Shown: positions 28,852 through 36,795 of the stretch, one piece after another | Numbering within the stretch: the first letter of the stretch is position 1 | Layout: the number at the start of each line of letters is the position of its first letter | Source of the DNA: Myxococcus landrumus | GTDB lineage: Bacteria > Myxococcota > Myxococcia > Myxococcales > Myxococcaceae | NCBI RefSeq assembly: GCF_017301635.1 | Contig: NZ_CP071091.1 | Location: forward strand, 3,670,001 to 3,734,000 | Direction: 5' to 3' | Length of the DNA: 64,000 nt | Made by a program: the position numbers and the translations under genes | Notes under the pieces: generated by a model | Databases searched by the model: none | What the model was told of the DNA's origin: nothing | The model's input: only the letters and a program-made list of their open reading frames with translations

Positions 28852-29697
28852 ATGATGTTCACACGGTATTGCCGCTGCATCTTGTTCACTCCAGCCCTCG
28901 CCGTGGACCGCTTCGCCCGGGGACAGCAATCCGGTGCGGACATCGCGCTGGTCGACCTCGAGGACTCCGTGGCCGCCAATCACAAGGACACGGCGCGGCA
29001 GCAGGCGGAGGCCTTCTTCACCGCCCCGAAAGGCCCCAGCCGTCGCGCCATTCGTATCAACAGCGTCACCCGGCCCGAGGGCTTCCGGGACCTGCTCGCC
29101 CTTCGCGAGTACGCGGTCAAACCCGACGCGGTGCTGATTCCCAAGGTGGAGTCCCCCCGAGACCTGGAGATCGTCGAGCAGGTGCTCGGGCCCAGCTGCT
29201 CCCAGGTCGACCTGCTCGCCCTGGTGGAGACGCCTCGCGGGGTGGAGAACGTACACGCCATCGCCAGCGCGACGCCCCGGCTCAAGGCGCTCGTGTTCGG
29301 CTCGGCGGACTATTCCTTCAGCATCGGCGCATCCCTGTCATGGGAGCCATTGCAGTACGCCCGCGCCCGGCTCGTCACCGCCGCGCGCGCCGCCCACGTG
29401 CAAGTCGTTGACTCGCCGCTGTTCAACATGTCGGACGAGGAAGCCTTGCGCCTCGAGTGCCGGCTGGCCCGGAGCATGGGTTTCAGCGGCAAGGCCGCCG
29501 TGCATCCCCGCCAGGTGGACATCATCAATCAAGCCTTCTCCCCGGACGAACACACGCTGAGCAAGGCGCGGAAGATCGTCAAGGAAAGCCAGGCGCGCGA
29601 CTTCAACATCTGCGTGGTGGAGGGGACCATGATGGGTGCCCCGTTCGTCGAGGCGGCGAAGCGCACGCTCGAGGAGTTCGGCTCCCAAGGGGGCTGA
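28852..29697 (+). CDS. CitE-like acyl-CoA lyase (HpcH/HpaI family)
   Basis: 281 residues, first gene of the operon. It has the motifs of the citrate-lyase beta / malyl-CoA lyase family in order: LVDLEDSVAANHKDTAR, RINSVT, DAVLIPKVES, LLALVETPRGV, ALVFGSADYS, and AAVHPRQVDIINQAFSP. The metal-binding Glu and Asp and the Arg that holds the carboxylate are present; ADYS replaces the commoner EDLA or EDFA. Members cleave or form bonds between acetyl- or propionyl-CoA and a 2-oxo acid. Here it may supply an unusual short acyl unit or act on an ACP-bound chain. ATG 28852 is fixed by GGAGG six bases upstream; the open frame from 28726 begins inside the presumed promoter. Confidence 0.85.
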   Translation: MMFTRYCRCILFTPALAVDRFARGQQSGADIALVDLEDSVAANHKDTARQQAEAFFTAPKGPSRRAIRINSVTRPEGFRDLLALREYAVKPDAVLIPKVESPRDLEIVEQVLGPSCSQVDLLALVETPRGVENVHAIASATPRLKALVFGSADYSFSIGASLSWEPLQYARARLVTAARAAHVQVVDSPLFNMSDEEALRLECRLARSMGFSGKAAVHPRQVDIINQAFSPDEHTLSKARKIVKESQARDFNICVVEGTMMGAPFVEAAKRTLEEFGSQGG

Positions 29698-29745
29698 ACA
29701 CCCGGCGTGGTTCCCGTCCCCCCAATACCCCCAGGAGGAGTCCAC

Positions 29746-30978
29746 ATGGAAACGACCAACGAGCAGAGCGTCTTGGGTCCCAGGCGCTACCGCAACAACG
29801 AGAAGCTCATCGCCGTGGGAGACCGAGGCTGGCAGACGGCCAAGGACCACGGACTCATCGGCCTGCGGGTGAACTTCGAGTCGAACAACCGGCTCGTCGA
29901 CACGAAGACGGGCCACGCGTTCATGACGCTCTGCTCGTGTTCCTACCTGGGCCTCAACCACCACCCGCGCATCCTGCAGGGCTCCATCGACGCGCTCCGC
30001 GAGGCCGGCACCAACAGCCTGGCCATGTCCACGCTGCGCATCCGCCTGGACCAGATGGCGCGCATGGAGGAGGGCTTCCGGGAGCTGTACGGCTGCCCCA
30101 CCCTGCCCGGCGCCACGTGCAGCGCGCTGACCGCGGGCATCCTCCCGCTGCTCGCCTCCGGCCACGTCACCGAGGACGGCAAGCCCCGGGTGATGGTGTT
30201 CGACCGCTACTGTCACTTCTCGATGGCCTACATCAAGCCCATCTGTGGCGACGAGAGCCTGGTCCTCACCAGTCCCCACAACGACCTCAACTACCTGGAG
30301 GACGTCTGCAAGAAGTACCCCCGCGTGGCCTACGTCGCGGACGGCGCCTACTCCATGGGCGGCCTGCTGGCGCTCGAGGGCCTCTTGCAGCTCCAGGAGC
30401 GCTACGGGCTCTTCCTCTACATCGACGACTCCCACTCGCTCTCGATTGCCGGTGAGCGCGGCGAGGGCTACGTCCGCTCGCGGCTGAAGATGAACCCGCT
30501 GACGATGATTGTCGCGTCGCTGGCCAAGGCCTTCGGCAGCTCGGGCGGCATCGCCATGCTGGGCAGCGAGAAGATCTTCGACTTCCTCTACCGGAACGCG
30601 GGGCCGCTGGCCTGGTCCCAGAACCTCCAGACGCCGTCGCTGGGCGCCTCGCTCGCCAGCATCGCGCTGCACAAAACGCCGGAGCTGCGCCAGCTCCAGG
30701 ACCAGCTCCAGCGCAACATCCAAATCTTCGACAGCCGCTTCCCCTCCCCGCACGCGGGCAACGGGATGCCCATCCGCCTCATCCAGGTCGGCGAGGAGGA
30801 CCGCGCCATCCGCCTGTCCGCGGAGCTGTACCAGCGCGGCTACTACTGCTCGGCGGTGTTCTTCCCCGTCGTCGCCCGAGGCGAAGCGGGCGTGCGCGTG
30901 ATGATGCGCGCGGACATGACGGAGGAGCAGGTCCGCACGTTCTGCGACGACGTCCAGGCCATCCTCTCCCGCTTCTGA
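29746..30978 (+). CDS. Alpha-oxoamine synthase (SPT / KBL / BioF family)
   Basis: 410 residues. A PLP enzyme that joins an amino acid to an acyl thioester with loss of CO2, giving an alpha-aminoketone. The cofactor sites are visible: YIDDSHSLS with Asp227 and His230 (usually DDAHxxG), and SLAKAFGSSGG with the PLP lysine Lys261. The substrate-side segments FMTLCSCSYLGLNHHP and NSLAMSTLRIRLD match the family's start (NYLGL; GSR in most members). The TLR or SLAMST reading in place of the usual GSGGTR hints at an altered acyl or amino-acid pocket. It has AGGAGG seven bases before ATG 29746. Beside an ACP and a ketosynthase, an acyl-ACP is the likely acyl donor. It could make the amine part of the product. 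Confidence 0.9.
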   Translation: METTNEQSVLGPRRYRNNEKLIAVGDRGWQTAKDHGLIGLRVNFESNNRLVDTKTGHAFMTLCSCSYLGLNHHPRILQGSIDALREAGTNSLAMSTLRIRLDQMARMEEGFRELYGCPTLPGATCSALTAGILPLLASGHVTEDGKPRVMVFDRYCHFSMAYIKPICGDESLVLTSPHNDLNYLEDVCKKYPRVAYVADGAYSMGGLLALEGLLQLQERYGLFLYIDDSHSLSIAGERGEGYVRSRLKMNPLTMIVASLAKAFGSSGGIAMLGSEKIFDFLYRNAGPLAWSQNLQTPSLGASLASIALHKTPELRQLQDQLQRNIQIFDSRFPSPHAGNGMPIRLIQVGEEDRAIRLSAELYQRGYYCSAVFFPVVARGEAGVRVMMRADMTEEQVRTFCDDVQAILSRF

Positions 30979-31013
30979 GCGGCGCCCACCTTCAGGCCAC
31001 GAGGAGACACACC

Positions 31014-31544
31014 ATGGAGGGCACCGGAATCACCGGCTACAAACAACTGGGCTCGCAGCGCTACCGCGAGGTCCTGGGCTTCCACTTCGAGGACTTCACG
31101 GTGGGGGACGTCTTCGAGCACCGCCCCGGCCGGACGGTGACGGAGGCGGACAACGTCCTGATGAACACGCTGGCGATGAACCCGTCTCCGCTGCATCTGG
31201 ATGCCGCGTACTGCGAGCAGACGGTGTGGGGCCGGCCGCTCATCTCCAGCCTGGTGACCTTCAGCATCGTCTGCGGGATGAGCGTGCGCAGCACCAGCGG
31301 CCGGGCCACCGCCAACCTCGGCTGGGACAAGATTCGCCTCACCCACCCCATCTTCGCGGGGGACACGCTCTACGCGGAGAGCCGCATCCTCGCCAAGCGG
31401 CTGTCCTCCCACAGGCAGGGCGAGGGAATCATCACCTGCGAGACGGTGGGCCTCACCTCGAAGGGCGAGGTCTTCCTCTCCTTCGAGCGCAGCTTCCTCG
31501 TGCCCACCCGTGAGCGGGCCGTCGAGGAAAGGGCCAGGTACTGA
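31014..31544 (+). CDS. MaoC-family hydratase / dehydratase
   Basis: 176 residues, one hotdog domain. It has the MaoC signature: FEDFTVGDVFEHRPGRTVTEADNVLMNTLAMNPSPLHLDAAY split over adjoining segments, with the catalytic Asp-His pattern represented by the N-x-SPLHLD block (commonly D...NPxH), then GRPLISSLVTFSI and DKIRLTHPIFAGDTLYAESRI. It resembles mesaconyl-CoA hydratase-type and (R)-specific enoyl-CoA hydratase-type members. Pairing with a CitE-like lyase recalls the ethylmalonyl-CoA pathway, where such a hydratase and lyase act in sequence. Its substrate may be CoA- or ACP-bound. Ends 2 bases before the next gene. Confidence 0.86.
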   Translation: MEGTGITGYKQLGSQRYREVLGFHFEDFTVGDVFEHRPGRTVTEADNVLMNTLAMNPSPLHLDAAYCEQTVWGRPLISSLVTFSIVCGMSVRSTSGRATANLGWDKIRLTHPIFAGDTLYAESRILAKRLSSHRQGEGIITCETVGLTSKGEVFLSFERSFLVPTRERAVEERARY

Positions 31545-31546
31545 CC

Positions 31547-32545
31547 ATGCGCGCCGTGCTCTTCGAAGGCTCCGGGGGACCGGAGGTGGTGAAGCTGCGC
31601 GAAGTCCCCAGGCCCGTGCCCACGCGCGAGGCGCTGCTGGTGAAGGTGCATGCCACGGCGCTCAACCGCGCGGACCTGCTCCAGCGGCAGGGCGAGTACC
31701 ACGTGCCCGAAGGTCAGTCGTCCATCCCCGGCGTCGAGATTGCCGGCACCGTCGAGGCCTGGGGTGAGGACGTGAAGGGCTTCACCCGGGGGCAGCCCGT
31801 CTTCGGCGTGGTCGAAGGGGGCGGGCTCGCCGAGTACTGCCTGCTGGACCAAGGCATGGCCCTGCCCATTCCGTCGTGTTTCGACTTCGCGGAAGCGGCG
31901 GCCACCTCGGAGTCCTGCCTCACCGCGAATGAGACGCTCTTCGCGTTGGGCCATCTCCAGCGTGGGCAGGCGGTGCTCATCCACGCCGCGGCCAGCAGCA
32001 TCGGGACCACCATGGTCCAGATGGCGCGGCACATCGGCGCCTCCACGTACTGCACGGTGGGCACGGCCGCGAAGGTGGCGGCCCTGCGCGCGCTGGGCGC
32101 GGATGAGGTCTTCAACCACCGGGAGCAGGACTTCGTTCGCGAGGTCCTCCGCCTGACGCGCGGCGAGGGCGTGCCGCTGGTGATGGACTTCATCGGCGGC
32201 GCGTACCTGGAGCGCAACCTGGCCGTGCTGGGACACGAGGGGATTCTCGTCCTCGTCGGGCTGCTGGACGGCATGTCGACGCAGGTGGACCTGCTGCGGG
32301 TCGTCCAGCGCCGCCTCCAGCTCAAGGGGTCATCCCTGCGGCTGAGGCCCTTGAAGGAGAAGCGCGAGGTGAACGCGCGCTTTCGCCAGCGGTGGATGGA
32401 GGTGCTCGCCCGAGGCGAGCTGCGCCCCGTCATCCACGCCCGCTACCCGCTGGAGGACGTGCAGTCGGCGCTCGCAGTGATGGAAGCCAACCGCAACATC
32501 GGAAAGCTCGTGCTCACTTTGGAAGGGAACACTCGCCATGCATGA
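31547..32545 (+). CDS. Zinc-free quinone-oxidoreductase-like reductase (PIG3 type)
   Basis: 332 residues, medium-chain dehydrogenase/reductase superfamily without zinc ligands. It shows the PIG3/quinone-oxidoreductase start (MRAVLFEGSGGPEVVKLREVP), LNRADLLQRQGEYHVP, and the NADPH-binding turn HAAASSIGTTMVQMARHIGA. It uses NADPH to reduce an activated double bond, so it could act as the enoyl reductase of the pathway. Its stop overlaps the ACP start by 8 bases, which links it closely to ACP-bound intermediates. Confidence in the family is high; the substrate is inferred from context. Confidence 0.9.
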   Translation: MRAVLFEGSGGPEVVKLREVPRPVPTREALLVKVHATALNRADLLQRQGEYHVPEGQSSIPGVEIAGTVEAWGEDVKGFTRGQPVFGVVEGGGLAEYCLLDQGMALPIPSCFDFAEAAATSESCLTANETLFALGHLQRGQAVLIHAAASSIGTTMVQMARHIGASTYCTVGTAAKVAALRALGADEVFNHREQDFVREVLRLTRGEGVPLVMDFIGGAYLERNLAVLGHEGILVLVGLLDGMSTQVDLLRVVQRRLQLKGSSLRLRPLKEKREVNARFRQRWMEVLARGELRPVIHARYPLEDVQSALAVMEANRNIGKLVLTLEGNTRHA

Positions 32546-32810
32546 AGAGCTGACGGAGAGCATCAAGAAGATTCTCATCAACAACCTGTTCGTCGAACTG
32601 CCCCCCGAGCAGATTGGCGTGGATGACGGCCTGCAGTCCGTCATCGGCCTGGACTCGGTGGGGTTCCTCGAGCTGCGCGTCCTGTGCGAGGACCAGTTCA
32701 AGGTCCGCATCTCCGACGAGGACTTCAACACGGAGAACTTCCGGACGGTGAACCAGATCGTGTCCCTCATCACGGGGCTGAAGACCTCGTCGCAGGGAGG
32801 CGCGTGGTGA
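32538..32810 (+). CDS. Stand-alone acyl carrier protein
   Basis: 90 residues, acidic and helical. The phosphopantetheine site is GLDSVGFLEL with Ser40; the DSV-x-FLEL form is typical of specialised ACPs in secondary metabolism rather than of the housekeeping AcpP (DSLDTVELVM). It probably carries the growing acyl chain for the ketosynthase and reducing enzymes encoded around it. It overlaps the reductase gene by 8 bases and ends in a GTGA overlap with the aminotransferase gene. A phosphopantetheinyl transferase must be encoded elsewhere. Confidence 0.92.
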   Translation: MHEELTESIKKILINNLFVELPPEQIGVDDGLQSVIGLDSVGFLELRVLCEDQFKVRISDEDFNTENFRTVNQIVSLITGLKTSSQGGAW

Positions 32811-34201
32811 GGCCGCCCGCGCCGGGAGGGAGGCTGGAGCCGGGGGACCTCGACCGGCTGCGCGCGGGGCAGGCCCTTCAGATGGACCACTACGGCGGCG
32901 GGCGTCTGCCTTTCGCCTGTGTGCAGGCGAAGGGGCTCGTCCAGCACATGGTTCCGCTGGACGGTGACGACGCGGGCCAGGTGCTGGAGGTGATGGACGC
33001 CAGCGGCGGCTACGCCAGCGCGTGCCTGGGCGCCGCCCATCCCTGCCTCCAGCCCGCGTTCCGCGATGGACTGGAGCGGGGCTACGTCACCGATGAGCTG
33101 GGCTCGCTGGAGCGGACGCTGCTGCTGGAGGAGTTGTTCGGCCCCGGTGGTCGCTGGGCGGACCGCTTCCCGGGCACCGCCTACCACGCCAGTGGTCGCA
33201 ACTCCGGCTCCGAGGGATTGGAGCTCGCCCTGCGGCTGGCGCTGGAGTCTGGCTTCGACCGGCGACGGCTGTCGGTGAAGTCGGGCCGCGAGGCGCGTCG
33301 CACCGTCCTCGCGTTCGAGGGCGCGTGGCATGGCTGGACGGGTGGGCTGGTGCCGCTGCTCAACCGCCGGCACTACCGCCTGGGCCTGCCTCCGCTGTCC
33401 ACCGAGCCGCCGTATCACCTGGACGTGGCGTTCCTCCCCTTCGGCGAGCCGGAGCTGCTGGAGCGCTTCTTCGCCGAGCAGGGCTCGAAGCTGTCCGCGG
33501 TCATCGTCGAGCCCATCCAGGGCGACGCGGGCATCCTCGTCCCACCGCCGGGCTACCTGCGGCGCCTGGCCGCGCTGTGCCGCGAGCACGACGTGCTCCT
33601 CATCGCGGACGAGGTGCTCACCTTCGCGAAGACGGGGCGGTTCTTCGCCATGACGGATGAGGAGGGGCCCATCCCCACCGACGTCACCGTCATCGGCAAG
33701 AGCCTGGGCATGGGCGCGGTCTCCACGTCCATGGTCATCGCGCGGCGCGAGCTGTCCGTGCGCTCCAGCGGCGCGGTGTCCACGTCGGACCTGCGTCCCC
33801 TCACCTGCTCGCTGATGCGCTCTGGCCTCCGATATCTCTCGGAGGAGCGCCTCATCGAGCGCGCCGGCCCCCTGGGCGCGGAGCTTCGCGAGCGGCTGCG
33901 CAAGGACGTGGTGGAGGCCTTCCCGGAGCTGTTCCTGGAGGTCCGCGGCCTGGGCTACATGAACGGCATCGAGCTGACCGAGCGCGCGTCCGTGGGGCTC
34001 ACCGCGCTTCGCCGCCGGCTGCTCGAGGCGGGCGTCTTCGTGGAGTTCATGGCCGGCGCGGGCAGGCGCACCCATGGCCTGCGCTACATGTTCCCCGCCA
34101 TGCGCATCGCCCCGCCGCTCATCGCGGGCGAAGACGACCTGCGACGCATCGTCGAGCGCATCCGCGAGGGGACCCGGAGGTTCGTGGAGGCGGGGCGATG
34201 A
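32807..34201 (+). CDS. Class III PLP aminotransferase / aminomutase-like enzyme
   Basis: 464 residues, fold type I, related to glutamate-1-semialdehyde aminomutase and the beta-aminotransferases of assembly lines. Motifs: HASGRNSGSEGLELALRLA, FEGAWHGWTGG, VIVEPIQGDAGI, LIADEVLTF-AKTGRFFA, and IGKSLGMGA with the PLP lysine near residue 298. The usual GG after the Lys segment is GM, and RF in TGRFFA is standard. It likely installs an amino group on a keto- or aldehyde-bearing chain. The GTG at 32807 (or 32804) has GGAGG six bases ahead and a GTGA overlap with the ACP stop; the longer open frame antiparallel in phase with the ACP gene is not coding. Confidence 0.88.
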   Translation: MRPPAPGGRLEPGDLDRLRAGQALQMDHYGGGRLPFACVQAKGLVQHMVPLDGDDAGQVLEVMDASGGYASACLGAAHPCLQPAFRDGLERGYVTDELGSLERTLLLEELFGPGGRWADRFPGTAYHASGRNSGSEGLELALRLALESGFDRRRLSVKSGREARRTVLAFEGAWHGWTGGLVPLLNRRHYRLGLPPLSTEPPYHLDVAFLPFGEPELLERFFAEQGSKLSAVIVEPIQGDAGILVPPPGYLRRLAALCREHDVLLIADEVLTFAKTGRFFAMTDEEGPIPTDVTVIGKSLGMGAVSTSMVIARRELSVRSSGAVSTSDLRPLTCSLMRSGLRYLSEERLIERAGPLGAELRERLRKDVVEAFPELFLEVRGLGYMNGIELTERASVGLTALRRRLLEAGVFVEFMAGAGRRTHGLRYMFPAMRIAPPLIAGEDDLRRIVERIREGTRRFVEAGR

Positions 34202-34632
34202 TGGCCACGCTCGTCGTACCGCCTCGGCGTCACCGCGTGGAGCACGTCGACACCGATGCGTCGGGCGTCGTCCACTTCTCGCGCTACGCCTCGCTGCTGG
34301 AGACCGCGGCGCTGGAGGAGCTCGACCGGCGGGGCTCCGGACTCGGGCTGCTCGAAGGACAGGGGCTGGACCTGCGGGTGCGGGAGCTGCGCATCCGCTA
34401 CCGCGATGCCGCGCGCTTCCAGGACTGGCTCCGGATGGAAGCACGCCTGGAGCACGTGGGCCCCGCGAGTCTCAAGTTGGGCGTCGCAATCTATCGCGAG
34501 GGCACCGCGCAGGAGCCGGTGCTGCTCGCCTCTGGAAGTCTGGACATGGCTGTCGTCAACCGAGAGAGCGGAGAACCCACATGCATTCCACCGACACTCA
34601 GCACCGCCCTCGCGCGGCCCCCCTCCCCCTGA
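34198..34632 (+). CDS. Hotdog-fold acyl thioesterase (4HBT family)
   Basis: 144 residues. The 4-hydroxybenzoyl-CoA thioesterase pattern is clear near the start: EHVDTDASGVVHFSRY, with catalytic Asp about residue 20, followed by LLETAALEELDRRG and a later LRIRYRDAARFQDWLRME. Members hydrolyse acyl-CoA or acyl-ACP. Here it may free an acyl chain from the ACP for activation by the adenylating enzyme, or remove stalled chains. ATGATGA overlap with the aminotransferase stop. The last 30 residues overlap the start of the FabZ-like gene by 52 bases and look less ordered, so the true C-terminal end may add little to the fold. Confidence 0.85.
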   Translation: MMATLVVPPRRHRVEHVDTDASGVVHFSRYASLLETAALEELDRRGSGLGLLEGQGLDLRVRELRIRYRDAARFQDWLRMEARLEHVGPASLKLGVAIYREGTAQEPVLLASGSLDMAVVNRESGEPTCIPPTLSTALARPPSP

Positions 34633-35111
34633 ACAAGCCGGAGCGCGAGCCCAAGCCCCTGGGCTTCACGGCGCTGCGCCAGTGGCTCCGCCACCGGCAC
34701 CCGATGATTCTCCTGGACCGCATCGTCGACCACGAGCCCGGGAAGTTCCTGGAGGCCCTCATCTCCATCTCGGGGAACCTGGACTGCATCGCGGGACACT
34801 TCCCCGAGCGCGCCATCTACCCCGGCAGCCATCTCATCCAAGCCTTCGCCCAGGCGGGAATCATCCTCTACCAGATGAGCACCTCGATGCTGGCCGAGGA
34901 TGAGCTGACCTTGGTGGGCTCGGTGGAGAGCCGCTTCCTCCAGGTCGTCGTGCCGGGTGACCAGGTGTTGCTGCGGCTCCAGGTGAGCCGACTGGCCGGA
35001 GGGCTGTTCATCTACACGGGCAAGGCGATGGTGGGGAACCGGCGCGTGGCGGCGTTCCGCGCCAGCCTCATCCGCGCCAAGGTTTCGGAGCTGGGCTCGC
35101 CGCTATGGTAG
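34581..35111 (+). CDS. FabZ-like hotdog protein with altered active site
   Basis: 176 residues. It aligns by eye with 3-hydroxyacyl-ACP dehydratase FabZ: RHRHPMILLDRI (His38 is the catalytic His), FLEALISISGN, and GHFPERAIYPGSHLIQAFAQAG. In FabZ the last block reads PG-x-x-x-x-EAMAQ with a catalytic Glu; here that position is Gln87. A normal His with Gln for Glu suggests a lost or changed dehydratase activity, for example substrate binding or thioesterase-like chemistry. A MaoC hydratase in the same operon could do any true dehydration. The ATG at 34581 lies inside the thioesterase gene; it ends with a 7-base overlap with the ketosynthase gene. Confidence 0.85.
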   Translation: MHSTDTQHRPRAAPLPLNKPEREPKPLGFTALRQWLRHRHPMILLDRIVDHEPGKFLEALISISGNLDCIAGHFPERAIYPGSHLIQAFAQAGIILYQMSTSMLAEDELTLVGSVESRFLQVVVPGDQVLLRLQVSRLAGGLFIYTGKAMVGNRRVAAFRASLIRAKVSELGSPLW

Positions 35112-36226
35112 CGCCCGTCGCGGTGACCGGGGCCGCGTGGAGCACGGCCCTGGGTCACGGACTCGATGAGGTGTGGCGGCGGCTGCTCGCCGGTGAGCAC
35201 GGCTTCGTCGAGGTGGAGTCTCCGCATCGGCTTCGCAACCTGCTGGCCGCGGCCATCCCCGCGCGGGAGGACAGCCCCGCGCGGAGGCTGCGGCGGCTGG
35301 CGGTGGAGACACTTCACCGCGCATTGGAGGAAGCCGGGCTGACCGCGCACGGAGACACCACGCGCTTCGTGCTGGGCACGAGCCTGGGCGCGTGGCTCGA
35401 CGACGAACAGGAGCGGGGAGCGCCGCTCCACACCTGGGCGGACGAGGTGGCTCGCGAGGTGGGCGCGCGCGAGGCACCCGTCAGTCTCTCCACCGCATGC
35501 TCCTCCGGCTCCGACGCCATCCTGGTCGGCGCGGAGCTCATCCGCTCCGGCGCGGCGGAGGTGTGCGTCTGCGCCGGCGTGGATGTGCTCACACCGAGCA
35601 AGCGGCTGGCGCACTCGGCGCTGTCCACCATGTCCCCCACCCGGTCACGTGCCTTCGATGTTCGACATGACGGCATGCTGCTGGGTGAGGGCGCGGGGGT
35701 CCTCGTGTTGGAGTCCATGGCGCATGCGAAGGCACGGTCCGCGCCGCTGCTCGCGCTCTTCCGGGGAGCGGGTTCCGCCAACGACGCGGCGAGCATGACG
35801 TCTCCGGACCCAGCCGCGCTGGGTGCGCGGCTGGCGATGGAGCGTGCGCTCTCCGACGCGGGGCTCGTGCCCGGAGACATCGGGGTCATCAATGCGCATG
35901 GCTCGGCCACTCCCGCCAATGACCGCGCGGAGGCGGAGGCCTTTCGGGCCACGTTCGGGCCTGGCGTGCGCCCGTGGGTCTTCGCGACGAAGGGCGCGTT
36001 CGGGCACACGCTGGGGGCCACGGGAGCGATGGAGGCGATTGCCCTCATCCTCGCGCTTCGCGAAGGCGTGGTGCCGCCCGTCGTGGGCCTGGAGCAACCC
36101 GCTCAGGACTTCCCCTGCTCCCTCCCCGTGGGTCGGCCCGTGCGGCATGACGAGCGGCTGGGCCTGAGCCTCACGCTCGGGTTCGGAGGGTTCGATACCG
36201 CACTCGTCTTCGAGGTCCCGCGATGA
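35105..36226 (+). CDS. Beta-ketoacyl-ACP synthase (KAS I/II type)
   Basis: 373 residues, somewhat shorter than FabF (about 410). All catalytic residues are visible: Cys132 in LSTACSSGSDA, His265 in VINAHGSATPAND, Lys296 and His301 in TKGAFGHTLGATGAMEA, and the C-terminal GFGGFDTALVF. It should elongate acyl chains on the operon's ACP with malonyl units. It is most like ketosynthases of aryl-polyene-type and other dedicated type II systems. The next gene encodes a truncated relative, and the 4-base overlap (ATGA) suggests the two proteins form a pair, as ketosynthase and chain-length factor do in type II systems. Confidence 0.92.
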   Translation: MVAPVAVTGAAWSTALGHGLDEVWRRLLAGEHGFVEVESPHRLRNLLAAAIPAREDSPARRLRRLAVETLHRALEEAGLTAHGDTTRFVLGTSLGAWLDDEQERGAPLHTWADEVAREVGAREAPVSLSTACSSGSDAILVGAELIRSGAAEVCVCAGVDVLTPSKRLAHSALSTMSPTRSRAFDVRHDGMLLGEGAGVLVLESMAHAKARSAPLLALFRGAGSANDAASMTSPDPAALGARLAMERALSDAGLVPGDIGVINAHGSATPANDRAEAEAFRATFGPGVRPWVFATKGAFGHTLGATGAMEAIALILALREGVVPPVVGLEQPAQDFPCSLPVGRPVRHDERLGLSLTLGFGGFDTALVFEVPR

Positions 36227-36795
36227 AGGCGCCTCCTCTCATCCTCCGTGGCAGTGCGCGCTCGCACAGCGGCGCGCCCAATCCGTATGCGGCACGGGTG
36301 AAGACCACCGTGCGCTACGCGGACCCGATGGCATGGGCGCTCACGCTCGCGATTGGCGAGGCCACCGAGCCCTTGGGCGAAGACTTCCGCGCGGCCGTGG
36401 CCCGGTGCTCACTCATCCAGGTGGGCTCCGAGGCCCCACCCGAGGCCATGTCCCGGGCCGCGACGGAAGCCCTGCGCGGCTTCGCCTCCGCCATCCGGTT
36501 TCCCGCCGCCACGCCGAGCGCGCCCGCGGGCCTCGCCTGCATCGTCCATGGCCTGCGCGGCCCCACGCTCGCGCTGACCATGCCCGTGACGGAAGGCGCC
36601 CGCATCGCCCTGGCGCTCAGTACCGCGTGGCTCGCGCGCGGTGTCGTCGACTACGCGCTCATCGGGACAGCAGCCTCGGTTCCCGGTGGCGAACCTCGCG
36701 CCGCATGCGCGGTCCTCTCGCGGGGCGAAGGCCCGACGGTGGACGAGGCGCTGCTGGTGAAGACCCTTCTCCCCGAGCGGAGCTCCCATGCCTGA
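36223..36795 (+). CDS. Truncated ketosynthase-like protein without catalytic residues
   Basis: 190 residues. The middle and end match the N-terminal half of a thiolase-fold ketosynthase: FPAATPSAPAGLACIVHGLRGPTLALTMPVTEGARIALALSTAWLARGVVDYALIGTAA, read in two pieces, matches the block that in active enzymes runs LP-N-x-x-AG-x-x-A-x-x-x-GL-x-GP-x-x-T-x-x-x-ACSSG. The nucleophilic Cys is absent (TMPVTEG instead), and the half that holds the His and Lys is missing. A pseudo-ketosynthase acting as structural partner or chain-length factor of the preceding ketosynthase is the natural inference. Overlaps both neighbours by 4 and 8 bases. Confidence 0.75.
   Translation: MKAPPLILRGSARSHSGAPNPYAARVKTTVRYADPMAWALTLAIGEATEPLGEDFRAAVARCSLIQVGSEAPPEAMSRAATEALRGFASAIRFPAATPSAPAGLACIVHGLRGPTLALTMPVTEGARIALALSTAWLARGVVDYALIGTAASVPGGEPRAACAVLSRGEGPTVDEALLVKTLLPERSSHA

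Noticed and set aside
32684-32806. Extension of the aminotransferase frame into the ACP gene
   Set aside because: The ACP frame has the phosphopantetheine motif; the aminotransferase starts at GTG 32807 with its own ribosome site.
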